The notes beneath the pieces are model-generated. The model saw only the letters and a program-made list of their open reading frames with translations, was not told where the DNA came from and did not search any database. The position numbers and the translations under genes are program-made. Positions 1 to 11,009 of a stretch of 64,000 nucleotides of DNA are shown here, one piece after another (positions within the stretch are counted from its first letter, which is position 1; every line of letters starts with the position of its first letter). Source of the DNA: Cylindrobasidium torrendii FP15055 ss-10 (taxonomy: Eukaryota; Basidiomycota; Agaricomycetes; Agaricales; Physalacriaceae); contig KN880436.1 of NCBI GenBank assembly GCA_000934385.1, forward strand, positions 124,001 to 188,000. Reading direction: 5' to 3'.

Positions 1-127
1 CGAGAATGCACAAGAATCGCGCGTATGAAGTTTGAACGCCTCTATTTCATAAGGTAACCATAATGTATCGAAAACATCTATCCATCCTATTATCCTATCA
101 CCGTTGCTCAAGCTCAAGCCCTTCTAC

Positions 128-844
128 TCAGCGACGTTTGCCATTGCCGTTCGAAAGAGGTGCTTCGGACTTCATGCCAGTAAAGCCAACGGAATGCCCA
201 ACAGCCGCTCCGATATTGGAGATATAGGCAGCGATGATGAGAATGAGGCTAACGATAGGGATAAGTGGGGGAAGTACAAGGGCGATCAAGTCCTGAGAAG
301 TCTTTAGCAGGGCGGCCATACTCTATTCCTGCATGTACGAACCTCGGGATGGTAGTAGTCTTCCTGTAAGGAAATGTAGTGCAGGCCACCGATATCCTGA
401 AGCGTGAGACGGACGTTCAAACTGAAATGAATGTCAGTAAGTGGTATGGAGCAGAATACGCCTGCATACCGTGACTTTGCTGGCTTGAAAGGGGAGAGGA
501 AAATGTGGAAGGTCTGGACGACTTCAAGGATAATCACGTCTAGCGACGCGTCGTAGACTGGCGTTTCTCTCAGCCCCCAGAATTCGAGTTGACGTAGGAA
601 GCGAACAGCACGTACTAACACTCTTCACCTCGCCGATGATCTTGGGTGACATGATACGGTACCACTGGTATATCCCAAGGAGATTTTCGCGCGAGTTTTC
701 GCCTTGCTGGACTTTGCACAGCGGGTGCTTGAAGCCTGCATCAGGTGTGAAGTAGGTTTTGATTGTGTTTAGTTGTATTTCTTGCGTTGATGCCATAGTT
801 AATTTGTGGAAGACATCGGAGATTTCTGCTGCTGGATTCTGCAT
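128..844 (-). CDS. SigF-like NTF2-like domain protein with C-terminal membrane segment
   Basis: The protein starts M-Q-N-P-A-A-E-I and continues with a fold typical of fungal SigF-like NTF2-like proteins (YFTPDAGFKHPLC, then GIYQWYRIMSPKI). Four exons can be joined. One clear intron begins gtatgc at about 469 and ends cattcatttcag. Another begins gttcgt at about 343 and ends cttctcag, giving HPE followed by DLIALVLPP. The last exon encodes a long hydrophobic run (LPPLIPIVSLILIIAAYI), so the protein is probably tail-anchored in a membrane. It ends in a basic GNGKRR at a TGA. The ATG at 844 matches the family's usual N-terminus. The molecular role of the family is unknown to me. It is divergent from the Skt5-like gene. 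The exact border of the first intron (around 600-620) is not settled. Confidence 0.62.
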
Positions 845-1353
845 GGTGTCTGTTCTAAGGAAGAGTCGACTGGGAAGGGCTGGTGGCGGTGGGAGGAGAA
901 GGTAAAGTGTGACTTTTCACACGGTTTGTCAATGTCATTGCAGAATGACGTAGAGCGGGGAAGGCGCCCGCATATGTCGAGCAGCTCATAGGCGACATCA
1001 TAGCAAATGGACCACCTCACCTGGGCGTTGTACATGTCAGTTGGCTGCGACTACAAATTTGTAACCAGGCCATTTTTCTTTGGTGGTTCCAGTTTAGAGC
1101 TGGTGGTTCTACGGTGTAATTTCACCAGTATTCGAAGATTTTTCCTCTGCATGGTATACTGAGCGCTGTTTTACAATGAGACAGTTTGCTCTGAGGGCGC
1201 GCGCCGTCGCGTCGTGAAAACGGGTGGCGTCGGGGTGCAATATGATGTAATTGCCGCTTTAGGCGTCGATCTGATGTAGCCTGGTAAACGGCCCTGGAAA
1301 GGCCAGAACCCAAACTACCACCGCCAACACCCTCAGTGACGGCGGCCACAACC
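845..1353. other. Divergent intergenic region (509 bp), no gene seen
   Basis: This stretch separates the ATG of the SigF-like gene (minus) from the ATG of the Skt5-like gene (plus) and must hold both promoters. Short open frames occur on both strands, but none shows a recognisable protein or coding continuity. Confidence 0.5.
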
Positions 1354-2979
1354 ATGTCGGTCGCAGCTATGCAGCAGCGACCCATGTCAGCGTACACCGA
1401 TGATGGTGGGATGCGCGGTCCATCCTACCCGCAGCAATACGACTCTACCAGGTCTCGCGGTGGATCGCAGAACGGCCTGAGCAACCACGGTCCTGCTCCC
1501 AACGAGGAGCAATACGATGCCTACGACCAGGGATATGCGCAGAACCAAGCAGACGATCCTGACGCGGATGACTTTTACAACGCCAGCCATCCCCCGTCCA
1601 CATATTTCCCTGACCAGTCAAGGTCCATTGCGACGCAGTCCGTCCGCGCTCCCTCGCCACCACCCGCGCCCATCCTTGATCACTCTCATCTACGACCTGG
1701 CGCCCAGGCCGCCCTTCTCTCCCACGACCGCACCCTCGAACTTTACAGGGCAAACGCCAAGAAGACACAGGATCCCGATCTACAGTTCGAATTTGCCGTA
1801 TTCATGATTGATGCCTCGAAGACGATGCCGATACCTGAAAATACGCCAGGAAATCTCTTAGTAGTCGAGAAGGCGATAGAGAAACGGGAGGACCTCATCA
1901 AGGAGGCGATAACATTGTTGAAGCGACTAGCCGATCGAGGCCACATGCCGGCACAGTATTTCCTGGCCGACTGCTACGCGAATGGCATCGGGACGGTGAA
2001 AGGAAAGCAGGACTTCGATCGTGCATATCCGCTCTTCGTGCTGGCGGCGAAGCATGGTCACGCAGACGCAGCATATCGTGCTGGAACTTGCTGCGAGAAC
2101 GGATGGGGTTGCCGACGAGAGTCTCCGAAGGCGTTGCAATTCTACCGACGAGCCGCAGCATCTCTCCATCCTGGCGCTATGTACCGCCTCGGTGTCGCAG
2201 AGCTCAACGGCGAGCTCACCCTTTCCAAATCACCCAAAGAAGGCGTCAAGTGGCTGAAGCGCAGTGCCGAACACTCCACAGCCGAATTCCCTCACGCACT
2301 CCACGAGCTTGCTCTCTTGCACGAACGAGGAATCGACAACGTTGTCTTTGTCGACTACGAGTACTCAATAGAGCTTCTGGCCCAGTCTGCTGAGCTGGGT
2401 TACGCACCGAGTGCGTATAGATTAGGAGAATGCTACGAGTACGGCAAGAATGGGTGCCCGAGTGATCCTGCGCTATCCATTCACTACTATGTGCGTCTCA
2501 TCCACTGCATCAGAGGCATCTATTGACTTTCTGTGGACAGAACATCGCTGCTCAACAAGGACATCGCGATGCATGCTTTGCGCTCACTGCCTGGTACCTC
2601 GTTGGGTCACCTGGAGTGCTCCCACAGTCAGATACCGAGGCCTATCTGTGGGCCGAGAAAGCGGCAGAGGCTGGTCTAGCGAAGGCGATGTATGCAGTGG
2701 GCTACTTTTCGGAGGTAGGGATAGGTACAACAGCTGACATGAGCAAGTACGTTCACTTTATTTGATTCACCGACTAGCATCTGATGGCGTTATCGTAGGT
2801 CGGTCACTTGGTACAAGAAAGCCGCTGACCTGGGAGACAAGCGTGCAGCCCAACGGCTGAAAGGCTCGATGAATTCGCCCGTGATGCAGCCTGGCGGTCC
2901 TGGCTCTGTACTCTCACGAAATGGACCGGAAGGTGATGCCAGTGGCAAGGGGAAAGACAAGGACTGTGTGATCATGTAG
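1354..2979 (+). CDS. SKT5: Chitin synthase regulator, Skt5/Chs4 type (Sel1 repeats, CaaX box)
   Basis: Three exons, 1354-2490, 2541-2746 and 2799-2979, joined by 50- and 52-nt introns (gtgcgt..acag and gtacgt..gtag), give about 507 aa. The N-terminal ~130 residues are Gln/Pro/Ser-rich and disordered. A run of Sel1-type TPR-like repeats follows (MPAQYFLADCYANGIG, DAAYRAGTCCENGWGC, SAYRLGECYEYG, AMYAVGYFSEVGIGT). The protein ends K-D-K-D-C-V-I-M, a CaaX prenylation signal, as in yeast Skt5/Chs4, which is farnesylated and activates chitin synthase III at the membrane. The Sel1 array plus the CaaX end makes this family assignment strong. Which chitin synthase it serves cannot be told from sequence. 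An in-frame GTG at 1336 lies upstream, but the ATG at 1354 is the natural start. Confidence 0.85.
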
Positions 2980-3296
2980 ATTACTGTGCATATCCTGGAC
3001 ATTTTGGATTTACATTCGCACTGCGTGCCACTCCTCTCCTTTCGACTTTCATCTCAGCCTTCGGTAATATACCGTTGCCTCTAGGACTCTTCGCATCTTA
3101 GGTACACTTCTTTACTTCGACCAGCAGCTAGAATAGCATAGTTACGCGACGACTTTCTATGTGCAGCACATATAACCACGCATGTAATTAATTAGCTGCT
3201 TTTTGTAGCACGACCGAATTTACCGCCTTTATTGCACGTGAACGTGACCTTTATGTCTGTTTGGCAATCACTGTTCGCGCCTGCCTCTGCTCTATC
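2980..3296. other. Intergenic region between Skt5-like and importin genes
   Basis: These 317 bp hold the 3' end of the Skt5-like transcript and the promoter of the importin gene. I see no gene, RNA or repeat. AT-rich stretches (for example taattaattag near 3185) are the only notable composition. Confidence 0.4.
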
Positions 3297-6200
3297 ATGG
3301 TGTCTGCTTCAGAAGTTTCCGAATGGCTTTCGGGCACGCTCAATCCGAATCCCAACATCCGCATGACGGCGGAGCTCAAGCTGTCGGCGCTTTCCAGTAA
3401 TCCAGGTGCGCAGAACAAGGCGCGTCGATAACATGCTGCTGACGAACAACGCGTGCCAGACACAAGCTTAGCGCTATCCGAAATAATCGTCTCTCAAGAT
3501 GCCGACATGGCCCTGCGTCAGATGAGTTTTTCTCGCGTTTCTAAAGTGTCGGACGCGTCGCTTATAGTTCCCTGCACTCAGCGATCATCTTGCTCAGAAA
3601 ATATGTTCGTGAGCACTGGTCGCCCTATTTCCAGAACTTCCAGGGAAACGCCCCACCCGTTGAAGTACGCGCCGTTTTCGCCGCTGTTTGGTTCGAATTT
3701 GACGGTAGTGGATAGGTCAAGGATCGAGTGCGCCGAGCAGTATTCCAAGGATTGTCGGATCCTAACAGGAGGATACGTTCTTTATGCGTGCGTCGACACA
3801 GAAGTTCCCTCTCTATCTTTCTTAACCTATCCACCAGGCCAGCGTCATCAAATTTATTGCCAACTGCGATTGGCCCGATGAATATCCCGACCTGCTCGAG
3901 AACCTCATCTCCCTCATCTCCTCTGGCTCTCTGGATTCCGTCCATGGTGCTATGCAAGTCTTCACGGAGTTCATCAAGGCCGATCTTAGTGAAGACCAAA
4001 TTATGCCCGTTCTGCGCGACCTTCTCCCAGTCATGCACCGTATCCTTGGCGAGTCGCAGGTGTGTAGTGCGCGACTTGTATCATGAGCTATGCTCAATTT
4101 CGTCTTAGCAATCACCCTTCACCCGTGCCAGGACCATTTCTGTCTTCCGCCAATGTACAATTTCTTTGTACACCGTGAAGGAGCAATATTCGACTGCCGT
4201 GAAAGAGGCGTCCACTGTTATCCTCCCGGCATGGCTCGAAGCATTCAAAGTCCTTCTCTCAGAAGACCCCAACAATGGCATATCTCCTGACAACTGGGAC
4301 CTACTTGCCATCCGCGTCCAAATATTCAAAGTGCGTGGATACCCAACCTTCATACGACACGTCTAACAATATTTCAGGCGCTCGAGACTGTGCACACCAG
4401 CTTCCCCCGCGCCCTTGCTCCATATCTACCAAGCTTCCTCGATTTGGCCATCTTCCATCTCAACTCGTTATATCAAGCATTTGACCGCTTCTACCTAACA
4501 AACACCGACCAACCACCCTCATCGTCCGATGAAGAGGAAGCTGTCCACTTGTCCAATCTCATTTCATCTATTCTCGACTTCATTGCAAACACTGTTCGTG
4601 GCGGAAAAGCAAAAGCGTGGTTCACAAAGGAACACTCGCAAGAACTCATTGCGTGTGTATTCCGGTATGCGCAAATGACCGTGGAAGACGAGGAGAGCTG
4701 GGCCGAAAATGCTAACTCGTTCGTCGCACAAGAGGATGACGAGACGCAGGACTACAGTGTCCGCATCGCCGGATTCGACTTGCTTGCTGTACGCCTACTT
4801 TGCATCCTTGTCCTCCCCATTAACATTTCGCACAGTCCCTCATGGACCGCAACGATGTACAAAGCACTTCTATCTTTCAAGCAGTTATTCGCCATGTCAT
4901 CGAGACATCGGACCAAGCCCGCAACAGTGGCAACGACCATTGGTGGAAACCTCTGGAGGGCGCCTTGTCCTGCGTTGGGTCTCAAGCGGAGGCGATAGCC
5001 GAATGCATTTCTGACGAGGCCGAAAGCGGTAGAAGCGCTCCAATAGATGTGGAGTATCTTCTCAAAGACGTTGTTCCTACTGTTCTTGGACTGCAAGGTA
5101 TAATCAACCTTTCAAGTCTTGGGTTCTGGTCTGACCTTTTCAATAGAACATCCGTTCCTACAAGGTCGTGGGTTTGTCTTTGCTAGCCAATATTCGGAGT
5201 TGCTTCCCGCACAGCTCGCTGGTCAGTATTTCGACGCTGCGGTCAATGTCATCGAGTCAAACGAGGGATCAATTCCTGTCAAAATTTCCGCTGTTCGCGC
5301 GGTTCACAAGTAAGTTGGTTGAATTTTCTCGACTATCCCTTCTTACCAGGATTTCAGTTTCTGCAAGAGCGAGAATACCGAAGCCCTGGTTCCGTACATG
5401 GCGCGAATTGCGAAGGATATGGGCCCCTTCATCCTGCACACATCCGAGGACACTCTTTCACTAGTTCTGGAGACACTTTCAGTAATTGTATCGGTGGACA
5501 AGGCAAGATGGATTACCCCAGAACTTGCGCATGATTTAGTGCAGGCCGTGCTGCAGGTGTGGGCATCGAATGTCAAAGGTTTGTGGTACTGCCACTACAA
5601 GATCAATATGAAGTGCTTACTAAAGTGTAGACCCAATTCTCCTTTCCATTTTCCCTGATATTTTGGAGTCGCTGGCATCCGCGGATGCTTCTGGAGTGTA
5701 TGAGGTCGTCGCCAAGGTTGCTCTTCCTTCGCTGTGCGAGTCTCTTTCAAACACTACGGAACCATGGGCTACTGCCTCTGCAATTGAGCTCATCAATGCC
5801 TTGATTTCTGCCGACCACCCCATGGGAGAAGGGTTCTTCGCTGTGTTGGCCCCAGCACTCTTCAAATCTCTGGCCACGGTTGAGGATCGTGACGCATTGC
5901 AGGTGAGCGAGAAACTATGATGCTAGCCTGTCCACTTACTCTTGTGCGAAGAATGGTATCGTGGCTTTGACTCTTGTCGTTCGGAGGGATTGCAACCAAC
6001 TGTTGAATTGGGCTGACGAGTCTGGACGGTCTGGTCTTGACTACGTCCTGACTTTGGTGGCCAAACTTCTTCAGGGCGAGGATGAGTCTGCTGGTCTGAC
6101 CATCGGCGATCTTATCATCCATCTACTCAGACGTGCTGGCGAAGCTGTGGTCCCTGTTCTTCCTGAGCTCCTTCGGGCAATGGTCAACAGAATGACGAGC

Positions 6201-7227
6201 GCAAAGACAGCATCATTCGTCCAGGTGCGTCGGGCAATAGACATTCTCGGTAGGACTGAGTTTGTCGTCGCAGAGCTTGATCATTCCGTTTGCATTCCTC
6301 ATCACGGCGCAAAGAGACACCGTCCTATCCTTGCTCGAGACAACAGAAGTGCAAGGACGCTCCGGGCTCGACATTCTCATACATACGTGGTGTGAAAACG
6401 CAGAGACATTCCAGGGCTTCTGGGCATCTCGTGTCAGCACATTGGCTCTTTCGCAGCTGTTCATGTGCGAGCGTCCGTCGCTGCAAAATTTGACTGTCAA
6501 GGGTGACTTGATTGTAAAGGAGGAAACACGGAACGGTCAGTCCCCTCCCGTCTTCCCCCCTTTCGTCGAGGTGGTTGATGGTTGAGGTGCAGTAATCATG
6601 ACCCGCTCACGGACTAAGACGAGTGCGCAATCCCTCCATTCCTCGTATATTCATGCCACATTCCTGCACACCTCTCGATCACAATCACCCAACGCTTCGT
6701 TCTTTCGCGCTTTTGCATCGGTCTTGGAATAGCGTGCTGACTGGAGAATACAGCACCGACCGAGTTCACGAGTGTGACATTCCCGGTGAAGGCGCTCAAG
6801 ATTCTCATTCACGACCTCACGGCAAACGGTGAATCAGCAACGATCGCTGCAGCAGTGCCAGAGGACTTCCCTGACGATGATGAGGTGCGTATACAACATG
6901 ATAGACGATCCTGTTTCTGTCTAATCTCAGTTGCAGGACAAGGATTGGAGTGATGAAGAAGGTCCATCGACCAAGACGCAGCAGGAGCTCCAATTCCTCT
7001 CGGACCTTATTGGACCAAAGGGACTTGCGTTCGACAATGATGATATCCTTGAGCAGACAGAAGACGAGGATTTGAAGAACGACCCGATATCACAACTGAA
7101 TCTCCAGGAGCATATCTCTACATTCTTTAAGGAATGCGCATCACGCAACACAGGAGGCTTCTCGTCGCTTGTGCAGCAGCTGAAGCCGGAGGAGATCAAT
7201 GTTGTGCAAGCTGTGGTGCAGCAGTAG
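3297..7227 (+). CDS. KAP114: Importin-beta family karyopherin, Kap114 / importin-9 type
   Basis: At least 14 exons can be chained from ATG 3297 (M-V-S-A-S-E-V-S-E-W-L) to TAG 7225-7227. The product is about 1,000 aa of HEAT-type helices. The N-terminal part carries the importin-N signature: ALRQMS, then LLRKYVREHWSPYFQNFQG and VRRAVFQGLSDPNRRIRSLC. This is followed by CDWPDEYPDLLENLISLISSG, typical of Kap114/IPO9. The C-terminal region has an acidic insert (PEDFPDDDE, DKDWSDEEG), also typical of this subfamily, and ends LKPEEINVVQAVVQQ. Kap114/IPO9 imports histones H2A-H2B, TBP and other cargo and binds Ran-GTP through its N-terminal repeats. Introns are short, for example gtacgcgcc..gatag near 3665 and gtgcgtcga..caccag near 3789. 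A short exon between about 6595 and 6760 is the least certain part. Confidence 0.85.
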
Positions 7228-7933
7228 GCCAGGCGAGTGGTCTTCAAATTGGATACCTTCGCATTAATAGAATAGTATTTGTATCCTGTATGTTCTGGTT
7301 CAACATGTTTTTTTTTCTGTGATATTACTGAGCTGCACTCGATCGTTTAAGAATGTGTATTGTGCTTAGCAAAGGTTACCAACAACGGGGCGGGGGTCCG
7401 AGTCGGAGGCTCACTGTATCTCGATAATGGATGATGGCGTCCATCAAGATTCGTCAGCGAAGTAGGACCGGTGAGTAACCGGTTTATGTGGATTATACAT
7501 TGCATCTCATTCACCTGCCACAAACTCTCAGCAAGGCCTAGCGATGCCGAATGAACTGAGCACACCACGATATGGATAACATGAAGAGGCCGTCTGACTG
7601 TGCTCCAGTGCCGCAGTGGAAAATCCGGGTCAAGGTGGGTGCGGTCACCTGCAGCCTCAGATTTCGGAAAGGGGCAAGCTTTGGAAAAATGATCAAAATT
7701 CCAACAAAATGTCTGTAATATTTCCTGCGTCAACGCCGTTATCTTCGACGCCTTCCAGTCCCTTTGGACATTTCTCTTACGTGCATCTTCGTGCGGGGGC
7801 AAAATCCGTGGCTCAATCAGCCATATAATATTCCGCACCATCAATGACGCCAAGGCTGAGAGAGGCTCACTATATAAGACTCTCTCCAGAACTCAGCGGA
7901 AGTATCAGTTCTACATTCCTCATCTTCACTATC
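7228..7933. other. Intergenic region with TATA-type promoter of the reductase gene
   Basis: About 700 bp without a supportable gene. A 168-aa minus-strand open frame (7347-7853) has no family resemblance. The region ends with the promoter of the downstream reductase. Confidence 0.45.
7871..7877 (+). promoter_or_regulatory. TATA box of reductase gene
   Basis: TATATAA lies 57-63 bp upstream of the ATG at 7934, with pyrimidine-rich sequence (ctctctcc) just after it that could hold the transcription start. Position and sequence fit a fungal TATA promoter. Confidence 0.5.
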
Positions 7934-9240
7934 ATGTCTCCTACCAGAAACGCAGCTGTCCTCTTCAACGAAATTCCCAATGGTCTGTCTATACAGTGCT
8001 GAATTGTCTGGCATCCAACCAACGACTGTTTGTAGATTTCCCTGTACCGGGGAAGACGACCAAGTACGATGAGAGCTCGACTATCGATTTGGACAATGTT
8101 TCTCTAGGCGAGGACGGCGTCCTTGTCAAGACTGTCGCGCTTTCTATCGACCCATACCTTCGCAGCAAGATGCGTGCAGCGGACATCGAATCTTACCAGC
8201 CCCCGTACCTACTCGGAAAGCCGTACGTCGATACCAACTTTCGATTGTACTCCAGTTGACTTACACACTACTTAGACTGAACAGCTTGGGTGTCGGACGC
8301 GTCGTTCGTTCGCAGAACCCCAAGTTCAAGGCGGGCGAGCGCGTTTACGGTCTTTTTGGTGCGTTCATTGTTGATGAATCCCAGTGTCAACGTCTCTTAC
8401 AGAGTGTGTAGAGCACCAGGAGTACAACATCTTCGATAAGGACAGCTTCCTCCAGGCTCTTCCTGAGACCCCCCTGTCCAGCGCGACTCTCGTTGGTGCG
8501 GCTGGCATGCCCGGAGGCACCGCCTACATCGGATACAAGGAGTACGCCCAAGCGGAGAAGGGAAAGACAATCTTTATCTCGACTGGTGCTGGCGCAGTTG
8601 GCAGTGTTGTTGGTCAGCTCGCCAAGCTCGATGGGCTCAAAGTCATTGGTTCCGCCGGGTCCGATGAGAAGGTTGAGTACATGAAGTCTCTTGGCTTCGA
8701 CGTGGCCTTCAACTACAAGAAAACCGACACGCTCGAGGTGCTGAAGAAGGAGGGTCCTATCGATATGTGTGTACTCTTCGCTTCTTTCGGGTGTTTATCC
8801 AGCGCTGACAGCCATGCAGCTACTGGGAAAACGTCGGCGGTGCTACCCTCGACGCTGCAATCGAAACTCTGAAGAAAGACGGCATCATCATTGTGTGTGG
8901 TCAGATTACTGCCTACAACGGAGGCGATGGTTACAACTACAAGGTATACCTCTTCCCCCAAGTCGCTGGTTATCTGCTCAACAACACTTCGCAGAACCTT
9001 TGGCAAATCTTCGCACGCTCCATCCATATTCACGGCTTCCTGTACTTCGATCTCATGCCCAAGTGGATTGAGCAGTTCTCCAAAGAGTTCTTGCCACTAA
9101 TCGAGAAGGGCATCATCAAGCACAAGGAAGAGGTTGTTCATGGTCTTGACAAGGTTGGCGATGCTATTCTCAGGGTGCAGAAAGGAGAGAACAAGGCGAA
9201 GAGTGTGGTCCTTGTCGCCGACGACAAGGATTCCCACTAG
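7934..9240 (+). CDS. NADP-dependent medium-chain reductase (alkenal/prostaglandin reductase type)
   Basis: Five exons give about 345 aa, starting M-S-P-T-R-N-A-A-V-L-F. The protein belongs to the zinc-independent MDR subgroup that includes leukotriene-B4 12-hydroxydehydrogenase/prostaglandin reductase and plant and yeast alkenal double-bond reductases. It has the N-terminal substrate domain (LSIDPYLRSKM), the central LPETPLSSATLVGAAGMPGGTAYIGY region, and the dinucleotide motif GAGAVGSVVGQLAK followed by VIGSAGSDEK. These enzymes reduce alpha,beta-unsaturated carbonyls with NADPH, detoxifying lipid-peroxidation or plant-derived aldehydes. No zinc ligands are seen. It is likely cytosolic, as no leader is present. 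The substrate cannot be inferred. Confidence 0.85.
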
Positions 9241-9570
9241 TCCTATAACCACATTGTATCAGTCTAGAATTGTAAACCTAATGAGCCCATTTTGAATAAT
9301 GTACAAATACTTTGTCTGCAATCCGAACACACGTCTCCTCTATGCAGGAATGTGCAGCGCTCAGCATCAGACATGAGTGGCTCAATCGACTATGGATTCA
9401 CGGGGAAGTTGTAGGGGCATACAAGGGGGAAAAAACTAGCTACATAAATAGAGTTACAGAAAGAGCACGCTAAACTACAGTAAGTAAATCAAACACCCCA
9501 TCTCGAAAAGGGTTAACAGCGATAGCAAAACACGAAGAGATATTAGTATGCAGACAGCTCGTAAGTTCGT
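9241..9570. other. Convergent 3' region between reductase and kinase genes
   Basis: 330 bp between two gene ends that point at each other. It is AT-rich (aaaaaactagctacataaatag near 9431), consistent with cleavage and polyadenylation signals for both transcripts. No gene seen. Confidence 0.4.
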
Positions 9571-11009
9571 TCATATCATGTTCGCTCCGCCCACAGGTAG
9601 CACGAATTTCCTTCGCTCCTCCTTGAGGGCTCGTTCGCGCTTTCCCTTAGGCTCGCGTAGGCGTACGACTGGAGAGGGCATTGCAGCGGCGCTCTCCAGA
9701 TTCTCGTGTGCCTTCATCCTCTTCGGCACTCTATGGAAAGATGGAGGTGTAGGCATTCCGGACGCAGCTTTGCGTTTGCCGTGATCGTTATCTGGGATGG
9801 GACCAGGCGTATAACCCAGAGTCTTGACAGTGTGCCAGTCTCTGTGACCGAGTGTCAGCGGCGGATACCAGTAGTAAAGCGAACAAAAGACGCACAACTG
9901 CACGAAGAACTCATGGTTCTGGATATCCACAATGCTCAAACGTGCTTTGGGCGTCACTGCGAGCATCTACATACGTTGCGTCAGTGGTACGGTCCTCGAG
10001 GAGGGAGAAAGGGAAAAAGATGACGCACCCCGACGATGAGGTTTCGTGCTGCGGCATTCCTGTCCATTCCCTTCACATCCAATCGAACAACATTCCCTGA
10101 TCCAAAGGCCTGCTTCGAGCCAACATACATCTCGTGGATCACCACACCCGCGGAGTAGATGTCTGCCTTGGCGCCGTCGTAGCTCTTCTCGTCGTGTATC
10201 TCGGGCGCCATGTACTCTGGTGTCCCGCGTATGGCAGCTGGGAGTATACTCGTCTTCTTGGGGACCTCGGCAATGCCAAAGTCGACGAGCGCGATATGTC
10301 CGGTTTCAGTGACCATGATATTGTCCGGCTTAATATCGCAGTGGAAGCATCCTTTCTGGTGGAGGGCATCCAAGCCGCATATCTTCGAAAGAAATCAGTA
10401 TACAGCATTGATGTGAGAGTAAGGTCCCATGGCACGCACCAATTCAGCCGCCATCAACCTGATTTCTTCAATCTTCAGTGGGCCACCGCGCGCGTCCAGA
10501 TGTTGCTGAAGAGATGCTGGATAGAGCTCCATCACAAAGTAGACGCGTCCTTGATCCTGAAACATCGCCTCGACGTTGGTGAGAAACGGAGATTTTACTT
10601 TCATCACGACGCGTAGAGCGCGATATTCGCGCTGGAGGTCCCCGGTCCACACGTCGTTATCTTCAGATGAGGCTGAGTCGGCTATAGGGATGCCGTCGAT
10701 GAACGCCATAGAGCAGTTGATGATCTTGACAGCGACAAGCCGGCCTGAACCTTCGATAACGGCGCGACGGACAGTGCCAAAGGCGCCCTGGCCGAGGACG
10801 TTCTGGAAATGATAGGTTTGGCCTTCGTATTTGGTCGACGAAGGGACCGTGTCTTCAATCGTTGGCGGCGGGCTGTATTGTGCTTTCTTGGCCTTCTCGA
10901 CGCGTCGCATGCCGGTCTGGATATCGCCCAGTTTCTGAACCTGGACGATAGCGGGTCGGACGTCTTTGCAGCGCGAGAAGATGAGCTCGGGCAGGCGGAG
11001 ATATGGCAT
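9571..11009 (-). CDS. Serine/threonine protein kinase, non-RD type
   Basis: Four exons from ATG 11009 to TGA 9571 give about 410 aa. The kinase domain spans roughly residues 65-340: glycine loop LGQGAFGTV, catalytic lysine VAVKII, catalytic loop [12 protein letters not shown] present, activation segment [10 protein letters not shown], and a C-lobe ending LTPKARL-like with a final HEFF motif, as in AGC-like kinases. The usual HRD arginine is cysteine (H-C-D), so it is a non-RD kinase. The tail is basic ([25 protein letters not shown]) and may direct nuclear localisation. I cannot assign an ortholog; it looks like one of the lineage-expanded basidiomycete kinases. Confidence 0.8.

Noticed and set aside
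799..1035. 78-aa minus-strand frame overlapping the start of the SigF-like gene
   Set aside because: No motif and no plausible splice into the SigF-like frame; the ATG at 844 in the other frame matches the family.
7347..7853. 168-aa minus-strand open frame upstream of the reductase
   Set aside because: No recognisable domain, composition unlike neighbours, and it overlaps the reductase promoter region.
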